This document shows positions 9,258-21,619 of a stretch of DNA of 64,000 nucleotides, piece after piece. The stretch is from Anaeramoeba ignava (taxonomy: Eukaryota; Metamonada; Anaeramoebidae), in NCBI GenBank assembly GCA_028826165.1, contig JAPDFW010000058.1:372001-436000 (forward strand), in the 5' to 3' direction. The notes under the pieces were generated by a model, which saw nothing but the letters and a program-made list of their open reading frames with translations, did not search any database and was not told the DNA's origin. The position numbers and the translations under genes were made by a program. How positions within the stretch are numbered: the first letter of the stretch is position 1; every line of letters begins with the position of its first letter.

Positions 9258-12200
9258 ATGTTTCCAAGATTTTCAACAACTCCTTCAAGATTTGGAAATT
9301 ATGATTTACTTCGTACTCCAAAAGTTAGTTTAAAAACACAAGGAAATGTAAATTAAATTTATTTTTAAAAAATTTTTAAAAATTAAAAGTGAATTTTATT
9401 TTTATATAACATTTTAAATTAGACGTTATTTAATTATTTAAATTAAACATAAATTCTAATTTAAAATTAATCATAGATTTCAATTCAATAATTAAAAATT
9501 AAAATTAAAATTAAAATTAAAATCAAAATCAAAATCAAAATCAAAATTAAAATTAAAATTAAAATTAAAATTAAAATTAAAATTCAAAAATTAATTTAAA
9601 AAGACAATAGAAGGACTTAATAAAGAAAACTTTGAACTAAAATTAAAAATATATTATTTAGAAGATGAACTCAAAAAATTTATACAAGATGATGAAGTTG
9701 ATGAATCTTATCCACAACAAATTGCAGAATTAAAAACAGAACTTGAAATGAAAACCAATGAATTAGAAGAAACAGATAATTTATTAAAAGAAGCAAGAGA
9801 AACAATATCAGATTTACAACAACAACTTCAAGAAACTCCAACAAAAAAACCAGCATTTCTTGATAAATTATCATTTAGTGGATTAAGAAAAAGCCAGTAA
9901 ATAAAATAATAATATTTTTTAATTAAATTATTTTAAATTAAATTGTTTAAATTAAATTGTTTTAATTAAATTGTTTTAATTAAATTGTTTTAAATTAAAT
10001 TATTTTAATTAAATTATTTTAAATTAAATTATTTAAATTAAATTATTTAAATTAAATTGTTTTAAATTAAATTGCTTTAAATTAAATTGTTTTAAATTAA
10101 ATTGTTTTAAATTAAATTGTTATAAATTAAATTATTTAAATTAAATTATTTAAATTAAATTATTTTAAATTAAATTATTTTAAATTAAATTGTTTAAATT
10201 AAATTGTTTTAAATTAAATTATTTAAATTAAATTGTTTTAAATTAAATTATTTAAATTAAATTATTTAAATTAAATTATTTATAAATTGTTTAAATTAAA
10301 TTATTTAAATTAAATTGTTTTAAATTAAATTATTTTAAATTAAATTATTTAAATTAAATTATTTATAAATTAAATTATTATAAATTAAATTATTTAAAAT
10401 TAAATTATTATAAATTAAATTGTTTTAAATTAAATTATTTTAAATTAAATTATTTTAAAATTAAATTGTTTTAAAATTAAATTGTTTAAAATTAAATTGT
10501 TTAAAATTAAAATTGATTTAAATTAAATTGTTTTAAATTAAATTATTTAAATTAAATTATTTAAATTAAATTGTTTTAAATTAAATTGTTTTAAATTAAA
10601 TTGTTTTAAATTAAATTATTTTAAATTAAAATTGTTTTAAATTAAATTGTTTTAAATTAAATTATTTTAAATTAAAATTATTTTAAATTAAATTGTTTTA
10701 AATTAAATTGTTTTAAATTAAATTATTTTAAATTAAATTATTTAAATTAAATTATTTATAAATTAAATTATTTTAAATTAAATTATTTTAAATTAAATTA
10801 TTATAAATTAAATTGTTTTAAATTAAATTATTTTAAATTAAATTATTTTAAATTAAATTGTTTTTAAATTAAATTGTTTTTAAATTAAATTGTTTAAATT
10901 AAATTGTTTTAAATTAAATTGTTTTAAATTAAATTGTTTTTAAATTAAATTGTTTAAATTAAATTGTTTTAAATTAAATTGTTTTAAATTAAATTATTTT
11001 AAATTATTTTTTTAAAAATTGTTTTAAATTAAATTGTTTTAAATTAAATTATTTTAAATTAAATTGTTTTAAATTAAATTGGTTTTAAATTAAATTGTTT
11101 TTAATTAAATTATTTTAAATTAAATTGTTTTAAATTAAATCGTTTTAATTAAATTGTTTTAATTAAATTATTTTAAATTAAATTATTTAAATTAAATTGT
11201 TTTAATTAAATTGTTTAAATTAAATTATTTTAAATTAAATTGTTTTAAATTAAATTGTTTTAAATTAAATTGTTTTAAATTAAATTGTTTTAAATTAAAT
11301 TATTTTAAATTAAATTATTTAAATTAAATTATTTAAAAATTGTTTTAAATTAAATTGTTTTAAATTAAATTGTTATAAATTAAAACAATTTAAATTAAAT
11401 TATTTAAATTAAATTATTTAAAAATTGTTTTAAATTAAATTGTTTTAAATTAAATTATTTTAAATTAAATTGTTATAAATTAAATTATTTTAAATTAAAT
11501 TGTTTTTAAATTAAATTGTTTTTAAATTAAATTGTTTTAAATTAAATTGTTTTAAATTAAATTGTTTTAAATTAAATTATTTTAAATTAAATTATTTATA
11601 AATTAAATTATTTTAAATTAAATTATTTTAAATTAAATTATTTATAAATTAAATTATTATAAATTAAATTATTTATAAATTAAATTGTTTTAAATTAAAT
11701 TGTTTTAAATTAAATTGTTTTAAATTAAATTATTTTAAATTAAATTGTTTTAAATTAAATTATTTTTAAATTAAATTGTTTTAAATTAAATTGTTTTAAA
11801 TTAAATTATTTTAAATTAAATTATTTAAATTAAATTGTTTTAAATTAAATTGTTTTTAAATTAAATTTTAAATTAAATTGTTTTAAATTAAATTGTTTTA
11901 AATTAAATTGTTTTAAATTAAATTGTTTTAAATTAAATTATTTTAAATTAAATTATTTTTAAATTAAATTGTTTTAAATTAAATTGTTTTAAATTAAATT
12001 ATTTTAAATTAAATTGTTTTTAAATTAAATTGTTTTAAATTAAATTATTTTAAATTAAATTATTTAAATTAAATTGTTTTTAAATTAAATTATTTTAAAT
12101 TAAATTATTTTAAATTAAATTGTTTTAAATTAAATTATTTTAAATTAAATTATTTTAAATTAAATTATTTTAAATTAAATTGTTTTAAATTGTTTTAAAT

Positions 12201-15200
12201 TAAATTGTTTTAAATTAAATTGTTTTAAATTAAATTGTTTTAAATTAAATTGTTTAAATTAAATTGTTTTTAAATTAAATTGTTTTAAATTAAATTGTTT
12301 TTAATTAAATTATTTTAATTAAATTATTTTTTAATTAAATTGTTTTTAATTAAATTGTTTTAAATTAAATTGTTTTTAATTAAATTATTTTTAAATTAAA
12401 TTGTTTTTAATTAAATTATTTTAAATTAAATTGTTTTTAATTAAATTATTTTAAATTAAATTGTTTAAAAATTATTTAAATTAAATTATTTTAAATTAAA
12501 TTGTTTTAAATTAAATTATTTAAATTAAATTGTTTTAAATTAAATTATTTTAAATTAAATTATTTTAAATTAAATTGTTATAAATTAAATTGTTTTAAAT
12601 TAAATTATTTTAAAAAAAATTATTTTTTTTTTAAAATTTTTTAGTCAAGAATTACTTCAACAAAGTATTGAACTCCAAAAAAAAAGAACTTCAGAAGTTC
12701 AAAATCAAGAAATTGATGCTTTAAAACAAACAATTCAATTAAATAGTGAAAATGATACTCTTAAAGATATGGAAATTAGAAATCTTAATGATAGAAATGA
12801 ACAATTAGTTTCTGAAAACCAAGAATTAACTTCTCAATATGAAGAAATTTCTTCACAACTTGAACAACTCAAAGAAGCATATTCCCAAGAAAAATATCAA
12901 AATAACCAGAAATTAGAAAATTTATCTTCTCAAAACGAAGAATTATCAAACCAATTAAATTCTTTATTCCAAGAAAACCAACAACTACAAGAAACAATCG
13001 AAAATATTAATCAAAAATTATCTCAAAAAAAACAAAAATATCAAAAAAACAAAAACGATTTATTTTCTCAAATCCAACAATTAACTTCCCAAAACGAAGA
13101 ATTATCAGCTCAATTTGATTTATTGAAAACTAATCATGATAAATTAGATCAAGAAAATGAAAATTTATCTTCTATGATTGAAGAACAAACTCAATATCTT
13201 GAAAAACAAAAACAAATTGCTCTTAAACTCCAAAATTTATTGGAACAAAACAAAAAGAAAACAGAAATATTGGAACAAGATAATGACGAAAAAGATCAAC
13301 AACTTGAACAGCAAAATCTTGAAAACAACGAAATTACTGAATCCATAACATCTGCTCTTCAAAAATTGGAAAATTACACTCAAATCATTCAAGAAAAAAA
13401 TGAGAAAATTAGAGAAAAAGAACAAGAATTCCAAAATCTTCAAGATCAAGCCCAAAAAATGCAAAAAGAAATTGAAAACTTATCCCAAAAAGCAAATCAA
13501 ATGGAAAATGAAGATTCTTCAAAAATAGAATCCATTTCTCTTCTTCAAAATGATCTTGAATCCAAAAACAAAGAAATTGAAAATCTTAATTCACAAATAA
13601 ACGATTTGAATCAAGAAAAACAAAATTTAAAAAATGAGATTGCTCAATTAAATGAAAATAATAAAGAATTTGAAAATCAAAACAACCAAATTTCTGGATC
13701 ATTAGAAAATATGAAACAAGAATTCCAAGAAACATATCAAGAACTCCAAAAAGTAATTCTTGAATACAAACAACAAGCTTTGAATGACAATCAACAAATT
13801 GAAAACCAACTGCAAAATATTGCCAAATTAGAAAAAGATAACCAATTATTGAGCGAAAATTTGAAACAAATTGAAAATCAAGAAAATTCTCAATTCCAAA
13901 ATTTACAATCAAAAATCAAGAAGAATGAAGAAAAGAAAAAAGAATTAAAACAACAAATCGAAAAATTACAAAATCAAAACGAACAAACAAAACAATCATT
14001 GATGAAATTAGAAAAACAAGTAGGACATTTAAAAGTGGAAAACCAAAATTTAATGAGAGTTAAAGAACAATTATTAAATCTTAAAAATCAAAACGAATCA
14101 ACAATCAAAGAATATCAACAATCACATGAAAAAGCACAACAATATATTAACGAACTTAAACAAAATCAAACTCATGTTTTCACAAACAGTGAAAGACAAA
14201 AACAAGATTTATTAGATCTAGCTCAAGAAAGAGAAGGTCTTGAAAATGAGATTAATAAACTAAAAGATATGAATCGCCAAAAACAAAATGAGATTAATTC
14301 ATTGCAATCTGAACTTATTGAAGCCAAAAATAAAATTGATGAGTTGAATGAAAATATACAACAACTTGCAAATGAATATACCTCAAAAATACAAGAAATT
14401 GTTGGTCTTTCACAAACTACAACATTAAATCAAAATGGATGGGAAAATCAACAAAATCAAATGAAAGAATTTTTCAATTCTCAAATTGAAAAACTTCAAA
14501 AAAAACTGAATAAAAATGCCAAATTAATTGATGAATTACGCAAAGAAATTGAAAACAAAGATCTCGAAATTATGCAATCAAAGAAAGATATTACTAATTT
14601 AAAAATGGCTGAAAGTCAGAATAATGAATATTATGAACAAGCTATTGATGAACTAAATTCCAAAATTGCAGAAAAAGAATCCATTTTAAGAAACTTAAAT
14701 TTTGAAAGTGATAAAGCTCTTCAAGAAAAAACATCAACAATCGCAGAAAATTATCAACAAGAACTTCAAGAAAGAGATTCATTACTTAATATTATCAACG
14801 ATAAATTACAGCAAATTGTTTCTGATCCAAATTTATTAAGAAGTGATTTAATGAACCAGCAATTCAAAGGTTTATCTTCAAATTTTATTCTTTTGAAAAC
14901 AAATATTTTACAAAAAATTAATCATCTTTTGGATTATAAATTGGAATTGGAAAGAAAGAAAAAAGAAATTGATAATAAATTGAGCAAATTTTCATCAACA
15001 GTGGATAATAAATTGAATGAACAAAAAAGAAAAAACGAAGAAAACGAAAAAAGAATCAAAGATTTAATGTCACATTTGAAAGCTTTAAGAGAACTTAATC
15101 AACAAAAAACCCAAGATTTAGTTTCTGCTCAAGACATGATTCAACATTTAGAATCAGAAAAAACACAAGCAGAAAGCACTATGCTATTATTATCACAAGA

Positions 15201-17379
15201 TGTTTCTTCCAAAACTAATAAACATGAAAATGCAATTCGAGAAATTAATTCATTGAAACAAACACGAAAATCACTTCAAGATAAAATTTTACAAATTGAA
15301 AAACATCTTAATGAAAAAATTGATAGTCAACAAGCTATTCTGAAAGAAAGAAATGAAATTGCTCAAGAAAATGAATCAATGCAAAAGGAAATTTCAAACT
15401 TGCAAAACGAATGCCAAAATTTACAAAGAGAATACACAAAAATTGAATCTGAAAGAGATGATTTATACAAACAATTAGCAAGTCTTCAAGAAGAAAAAGA
15501 GCAAATTGAAAGTGATTTTGAACAAAAAGAAGCAGATTATCAATCCAAAATTGATTATTTAAACAAAAAATATGAAGATCTTCGAAATGAACAAATATCA
15601 TATTCAAATCTTAATAAGGAAAATCAACAATTACTAAGAGATTTTAGAGAAATTCAAACTGAAAGAAATACTTTATATTCTGAAATTAAGCAATTACGCA
15701 AAGATAAAAGTGAACTTCAATCTGATATACAAAAATTGCAATTTCTTGTTAGAGATTCAAATAATTTGAAATCTGATTTAGAAAGTTTTCAAATTCAAAT
15801 CAAAATGAAAGAACAAGAATTGGAAGAAAAAGAAAATGAAATTTTAAAATTAAAAATGAAACAAAAACAAAATGAGAATTATGAATTGAAATTAAAAGAT
15901 GAAGAATTGGAAGAAAAAGAAAATGAAATTTTAAAATTAAAAATGAAAGAAAAACAAAATGAAAATGAAATTTTGAAATTAAAAATGAATGAACAAGAAT
16001 TACAAGAAAAGGAAAATGAAATTTATCAATTAAAAATGAATGAACAAGAATTACAAGAAAAGGAAAATGAAATTTATCAATTAAAAATGAATCAGAAACA
16101 AAATGAAAATGAAAATTATAAATTAAAAATGAATCAACAAGAATTACAAGAAAAACAAAATGAAATTAATTCATTAAATTGGAAATTGCAAAATCAACAA
16201 TCAAAATTAAAAGAATTAGATGAATTGAATCAAGATCTTGAAACAGAAAACAATAAACTAAATCAAGATATGAATGAATTACAAAAACAATTATCAATCG
16301 CAGAAAAAAAAATACAAGAAGCATTAAATCCTCTTCCAAATTCAACAATAGATTCAAATTCACAAAGAAGTCTTGATTTAAATTCAATTCAAAACCCAGA
16401 TTCTCAAAAAAAAGGAATTTTCTCAAATTTCAAATCAAAATTATCAACACTTAGTAAAGAAAACCAACCAAAATCAACTGAAATGAATTATTCATCTCCA
16501 ATTTATGCAGCAAATATTCAATCAAATCAAAAACCATATATTGAAAGAAAATCACCAACAATTCCAAATTATTCAATAACCAAAAATTTGAAAATTTCTC
16601 CAAAATTAAATGAAAATCCAAATCCTAAAAATTTGAATAATTATACACATCTTTATCCTAATAGTTTATCAAGCGTTCCATCAGAATTTGATAATTTATC
16701 CTTTCAATCTGATCTTGAAGAAGAAAAATTATTGGAAAGAACTCAAGGTTCACCATCAAAATTGGAGAACGAACTTGATAAGATAATTATAGATCAAGTT
16801 GAAAAAATGCAAAAAGTTATGAAAAAATCACATGATAAACTTGAAAAAAATCGATTGGATTACATAAAAGAACAAACAAAGAAATCAAAACCAGCAAATA
16901 TTATTAGACAAGCAAAATCAGCAATAACAGGAATAAATAAACCGTTAAGTAATTTATCAAATAAAAACAATTTGCAAAGAAATTTCAATCAAGAATTTCA
17001 ATCACCAAAAGCTATAAATCCAATTAGAAATCATTCAAATTTTAATTTCCAAACAGAAATTCCAAAAACAGAACCAAAAATCAAATTAAAACCTCTTTTC
17101 AACAAGAATTCTTTCCAAAATGATAATAATTTAAATCAAAATGATAATTTAATTTTAGAAAGTAATTCATTTAAAAGTGATGAATTTACAAGTAATTCTC
17201 CAATTCCAATTAGAATCAAAGAACAAAATGAACAAGAAAAAAAATATTTTCCTTTTCAATCAAATTTAAATTCAAAAACAAAAGAAATTGAAAATGATCC
17301 AATTGAAGAAATTTCAAAATTATCAAAAGGTTTAAATTTTTTACAAAATCAATTAAAACAGTATTCTAATAAGAAATAA
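9258..17379 (+). CDS. CM1-domain (centrosomin/CDK5RAP2-like) coiled-coil protein
   Basis: Exons are 9258-9347, 9604-9896 and 12645-17379, joined in phase, giving about 1,705 residues. Right after the 30-residue first exon is a clear centrosomin motif 1: TIEGLNKENFELKLKIYYLEDEL (split here as TIEGLNKENFELK and LKIYYLEDEL), matching the CM1 pattern of L.KENF.LKL.IYFLE. CM1 proteins (Cnn, CDK5RAP2, Mto1, Spc110) bind and activate the gamma-tubulin ring complex at microtubule-organising centres. The remainder to about residue 1300 is coiled coil rich in Q, N, E and K, with a short internal duplication (EQELQEKENEIYQLKMN). The C-terminal 350 residues are disordered, with Ser/Pro patches. Intron 1 (256 bp) is mostly AAAATT/AAAATC repeats and intron 2 is a 2.7-kb minisatellite. 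No C-terminal CM2 domain is recognised. Confidence 0.85.
9897..12644 (+). repeat. 15-bp minisatellite filling intron 2 of the CM1 gene
   Basis: After the donor GTAAATAA the intron is a near-continuous array of a 15-bp unit (GTTTTAAATTAAATT with A/G and T-number variants) until the polypyrimidine tract and TTTTTTAG at 12644. There are roughly 180 units. The phase-2 splice (CA|T = His) joins LRKSQ-type sequence to QELLQQSIEL and keeps the coiled-coil frame, so this is an intron and not intergenic sequence. Confidence 0.85.
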
Positions 17380-17389
17380 ATAAAAAATT

Positions 17390-17746
17390 TAAATTTTTAA
17401 TTTTGATTTTGATTTTGATTTTTAATTTTGATTTTTATTTTATTTTGATTTTAATTTTGATTTTGATTTTGATTTTGATTTTGATTTTCATTTTGATTTT
17501 AATTTTGATTTTGATTTTGATTTTCATTTTGATTTTGATTTTGATTTTGATTTTGATTTTTGATTTTGATTTTTATTTAAATTTTCATTTTCATTTTGAT
17601 TTTGATTTTTATTTTGATTTTGATTTTGATTTTGATTTTGATTTTGATTTTTATTTATTTTTATTTTGATTTTGATTTTGATTTTGATTTTTATTTTGAT
17701 TTTGATTTTGATTTTGATTTTGATTTTGATTTTGATTTTGATTAAA
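17390..17746. repeat. (ATTTTG)n microsatellite between convergent genes
   Basis: Hexamers of ATTTTG/ATTTTT/ATTTTC run from just after the CM1 gene stop to just before the LSM6 stop. No exon is seen. On the minus strand this is the AAAATC repeat common in the window. Confidence 0.85.
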
Positions 17747-17749
17747 TAA

Positions 17750-18073
17750 TTATAAATCTTGTAAATTTCTTTTCTTTTGTGGAGTAACATAAAAAACATT
17801 ATTCCCTCTAATAAAAATATCTGCATATTTATTTTTAAATTGTCCTTCAATCCATTCTTCAGCTTGTTCCAAGGAAATATTCATATATGCATCAAGACAT
17901 GCAAGAATTCCTTTTGTTTTATTTATTATTATTTATTTTCATTTAAGAAAGTAACAATTTAAAAAAATAATTTTAAAAAAAAAACCTTTATATTCAATAG
18001 AACTTGTTAATTTAACAATAACTGGTTTTCCAATAATATTTTTAAGGAAATCACTTGGAGATTTTGAAGTCAT
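17750..18073 (-). CDS. LSM6: U6 snRNA-associated Sm-like protein LSm6
   Basis: Minus-strand exons are 18073-17986 and 17910-17750, giving 82 residues. The product reads MTSKSPSDFLKNIIGKPVIV, then KLTSSIEYKG at the splice, ILACLDAYMNISLEQAEEW, and KNKYADIFIRGNNVFYV. It is full-length LSm6 with the Sm1 (KG.L..D..MN) and Sm2 (IRGNNV.Y) motifs. LSm6 is part of the LSm1-7 (mRNA decay) and LSm2-8 (U6 snRNA) rings. The 75-bp intron (GTTTTTT...CAAAAG) splits the Gly codon. Before the ATG the minus strand has TTTTTTTCATTTTTCATTTT, matching the initiator-like motif. It converges on the CM1 gene. Confidence 0.93.
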
Positions 18074-18123
18074 TTTTATTTTTTAAAATGAAAAATGAAA
18101 AAAATTAAAAAAATGAAAATAAA
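18074..18123 (-). promoter_or_regulatory. LSM6 initiator-like TCATTTT motifs
   Basis: On the minus strand, within 50 bp of the LSM6 start, are TTTTCATTTTTTTAA and TTTTTCATTTTTCATTTT, the same motif seen before plus-strand genes. Its strand-dependent position supports a promoter role rather than general A/T richness. Confidence 0.35.
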
Positions 18124-18600
18124 TTTAAATTAATATTTATTAATAAAATATTTTTAAATATTATTTTTAAATTAAATTTATTATTTAATTCTTATATTTA
18201 TTATTTAAAAATAAATTAAATAAATTAATAAAAATAAAATTGGATAAAAAATTTAATTAAAATAAATTAAAAATGAAAATAAATTTAAATTAATATTTAT
18301 TAATAAAATATTTTTAAATATTATTTTTAAATTAAATTTATTATTTAATTCTTATATTTATTATTTAAAAATAAATTAAATTAATTAATAAAAATAAAAT
18401 TGGATAAAAATTTAATTTAAAAATAAAATAAAAATGAAAATAAATTTAAATTTATATTTATTAATAAAATATTTTTAAATATTATTTTTAAATTAAATTT
18501 ATTATTTAATTCTTATATTTATTATTTAAAAATAAATTAAATAAATTAATAAAAATAAAATCGGATAAAAAATTTAATTGAAAAATAAATTAAAAATGCT
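18111..18600. repeat. Three copies of a 160-bp tandem repeat
   Basis: AAATGAAAATAAATTTAAAT recurs at 18111, 18271 and 18432, followed each time by ATTAATAAAATATTTTTAAAT and ending with ATAAAATTGGATAAAAA. A fourth copy from about 18593 has decayed. No gene is present in this spacer. Confidence 0.8.
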
Positions 18601-18759
18601 TTAAAAATAAATTTAAAATTAATATTAAATTTATTAATAAAATAGATTAAAATATTATTTTTTTAAAAAAATTGAAAATTTATTATTTAATTCTTATATT
18701 TATTTATTTATTTAAAATAAATTAAATAAAAATTAATAAAAAATAAAATAAATCTTTTA

Positions 18760-19165
18760 AAAAATGAATTGAAAAAAATTAAAAATATTTAAATTTCTTA
18801 TTAGTTTTGATTTAATATTTAATTTAAATTCTTTTTTAAAATTAATTGAATATTAAAAATTTGTTATTAAAATTTATTAAAATAGATTAATTTCCTTTTT
18901 AAAAAATGAAATGAAAAATTGTATTGAAAAATATATAAATTTCTTAATAGTTTTGATTTAATATTTAATTTAAATTCTTTTTAAAATTAGTTGAATATTA
19001 AATATTTATTATTAAAATTTATTAAAATAGATTAATTTCTTTTTAAAAAATAAATTAAAAAATTAAATTGAAAAATATTTAAATTTCTTAATAGTTTTGA
19101 TTTAATATTTAATTTAAATTCTTTTTTAAATTAATTGGATATTAAAAATTTATGATTATTTTGAT
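18760..19165. repeat. Dispersed 145-bp repeat, array A
   Basis: About three units carry TTTCTTAATAGTTTTGATTT, followed by AATATTTAATTTAAATTCTT and AAAATAGATTAATTTCCTTT. The TAGTTTTGA marker lies at 18802, 18948 and 19092 (periods 146 and 144). The same unit forms arrays at about 20870-21390 and 25965-26460. This array precedes the BTB-TLDc gene at 19267. Confidence 0.8.
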
Positions 19166-19266
19166 AATTTTTCATTATTAAAAATCTGAAAAAAAAATAT
19201 TTAAAAAATTTATTTTCATTTTTTTTTTCATTTTTTTCATTTTCTTTTTCAAATTTTTTATTCAAA

Positions 19267-20745
19267 ATGATAAAATATTCAAATTTAGAAAAACTTTCAA
19301 ATGATTTAAAAAATTTATTTCAAAATCAAAATAAAAATGAAAAAGAAAGTTATTTTGATTTTGAAATAATTTGTGAACAAAATAAAACTTCATTTAAAAC
19401 TCATAAATCAATTCTTTCTTCAAGAAGTCAATATTTTAAATCTCTTTTCAAATCAAAAATGAAAGAATATCAAGAAAATAAATTAATTCTAAAAGATGTT
19501 TCAAGTTCAATTCTATTTCCAATTTTAAATTATCTTTATTCAGGAAAGATTAAAATTAATTCAGAAAATGCAATTCAAATTTTAATTTTTTCATCAAAAT
19601 ATTTAATTGATGATTTAATTAAAATTTGTTCAAATTTTATCAAAAAGAATTTACAATTTGAAAATGTTGTTGATATTCTTAAATTATCTGAATCAATGAA
19701 CTTAAATCAATTATTTGATTCTTCTTATCAATTTATTTCTGAAAATTTTGAAGAATTCATCAAAACTCCATTTTTTCTTGAACTTGAAGAAAATCGTTTA
19801 AATTCAATATTATCAAATAATTTTATTGATACAGATGAATTCGAAATTTTTGAATCAATAATAAAATGGGGAAAACATAAATTAAATATTAATCAAGAAA
19901 AAGATAATCAAAAACTGAATAAAGAAGAAAAAGAAAAAATTCAAGATCAAATTTTAAATGTTATTGAAAAAATAAGATTTATTCATTTTTCACAAGAAGA
20001 ACTTGAATATACTTTGAAAGAAGATTTAATTCCAAATCAATATCTTCGGGAATTAGTTCATTTTTTATTGTTACGAAATAAAGAAAATGAAAATGAATTA
20101 GAAGAATTTATTGAAAAAGAAAATCAAATCCAAAATTCATTCATTTTCAAACCAAGATTCGGTTTAAATTTTTCAGAAATAATACAAGAAAAAGAAGATT
20201 TCAAGAAAATAAAAGAATGGATAAATGATAATGAATTCTTTTACAGAATGGGATTAGGATTTTCAGCAGAAAGAGATGGATTTAATTCTTTCGAATGGCA
20301 TAAAAAATGTGATGAAAAAGGAAAAACATTAGTTATTATCAAAACCAAAGATAATTTTATTTTTGGAGGATTTACTTCAGTTGGATTTACAACTGATAAA
20401 TCAAAATGGAGAAAAGAAAATAGGGAAGATGAAGATGGATATATTCCAGATCCAAATGCATTTATTTTTTCATTAAGAAATGATAAGGATAATAGAGTTC
20501 CAGTGAAATTTCCAATTAAAAAAGATGAAGAAGAAAATGCAATTTTTTATCAAAAAATTAGTGGTCCAAATTTTGGAAATCGAGATTTTTATTTATTTCC
20601 TAATTTATATAAAATCGATTCTAATTTTGGTTCTACTTATAAACTTCCTTATGGAATTAAATATGGAACAAAAAAAGCTAAAAGTTATTTAGCTGGTTCT
20701 TATGATAAATTGATTGTTGATGAACTTGAAACTTTTTTCATTTAA
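19267..20745 (+). CDS. BTB-BACK-TLDc protein
   Basis: The gene is intronless and encodes 492 residues. The BTB/POZ domain spans about residues 28-125 (FDFEIICEQNKTSFKTHKSIL, then SSRSQYFKSLFKSKM). A BACK-like helical region follows to about 255 (FEIFESIIKWGKHKLNINQ). A TLDc domain fills about 305-492 (WHKKCDEKGKTLVIIKTKDN, FGGFTSVGFTTDKS, DPNAFIFSLRND, LPYGIKYG, and the closing ELETFFI). BTB domains dimerise and often recruit Cullin-3. TLDc domains occur in OXR1/NCOA7 proteins linked to V-ATPase regulation and stress responses. The combination belongs to a family with five other copies in this window. No signal peptide or membrane segment is seen. The start is preceded by repeated TTTTTCATTTTTT. 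Confidence 0.85.
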   Translation: MIKYSNLEKLSNDLKNLFQNQNKNEKESYFDFEIICEQNKTSFKTHKSILSSRSQYFKSLFKSKMKEYQENKLILKDVSSSILFPILNYLYSGKIKINSENAIQILIFSSKYLIDDLIKICSNFIKKNLQFENVVDILKLSESMNLNQLFDSSYQFISENFEEFIKTPFFLELEENRLNSILSNNFIDTDEFEIFESIIKWGKHKLNINQEKDNQKLNKEEKEKIQDQILNVIEKIRFIHFSQEELEYTLKEDLIPNQYLRELVHFLLLRNKENENELEEFIEKENQIQNSFIFKPRFGLNFSEIIQEKEDFKKIKEWINDNEFFYRMGLGFSAERDGFNSFEWHKKCDEKGKTLVIIKTKDNFIFGGFTSVGFTTDKSKWRKENREDEDGYIPDPNAFIFSLRNDKDNRVPVKFPIKKDEEENAIFYQKISGPNFGNRDFYLFPNLYKIDSNFGSTYKLPYGIKYGTKKAKSYLAGSYDKLIVDELETFFI

Positions 20746-20869
20746 AAAAATTTCAAAATTCAATTCATTTTTCATTTACTTTCAATCAAATTAAATTCTT
20801 CAAATTAATAAATAAGAAAACAAATCCAATTATAAATAATTTCAAATAAATTTAAAAATGTGATTAAAA

Positions 20870-21390
20870 ATTTTAAAAAATGAATTGAAAAATTTAATTG
20901 AAAAATATTTAAATTTCTTATTAGTTTTGATTTAATATTTAATTTAAATTCTTTTTTAAAATTAATTGAATATTAAATATTTATTAGTAAAATAGATTAA
21001 AATAGATTAATTTCTTTTTAAAAAATGAATTGAAAAATCGAATTAAAAAATATCTAAATTTCTTAATATTTTTAATTTAATATTAAATTTAAATTCTTTT
21101 TTAAAATTAGTTGAATATTAAATATTTATTATTAAAATTTATTAAAATAGATTAATTTCCCTTTTAAAAAATAAATTAAAAAATTGAATTGAAAAATATT
21201 TAAATTTCTTAATAGTTTTGATTTAATATTTAATTTAAATTCTTTTTTAAAATTAATTGGATATTAAATATTTATTATTAAAATTAATTAAAATAGATTG
21301 ATTTCCTTTTTAAAAATAAATTAAAAAATTAAATTGAAAAATATCTAAATTTCTTAATAGTTTTGATTTAATATTTAATTTAAATTTTGT
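20870..21390. repeat. Dispersed 145-bp repeat, array B
   Basis: About four units of the array-A repeat have TAG/TAT-TTTT markers at 20922, 21067, 21213 and 21358 (period 145-146). The array lies between two convergent BTB-TLDc genes. The remaining spacer to 21619 is A+T-rich with nothing recognised. Confidence 0.8.
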
Positions 21391-21619
21391 ATTTCTGATT
21401 ATTTCATAAATATTTCTATTATTATTCTTTATTATTCTTTATTTATTATCTTTAAAAAACAATTTTTCAATTTAATCTTCTTTTTAATAATATTTTTAAA
21501 TTAAAATTAAATTATTTATAATTGGATTTGTTTCCCTATTTATTTATTTGAAGAATTTAAATTGATTGAAAGTAAATGAAAATAAAATTGAATTTTGAAA
21601 AAAAAATGAAAAAAAGTTT

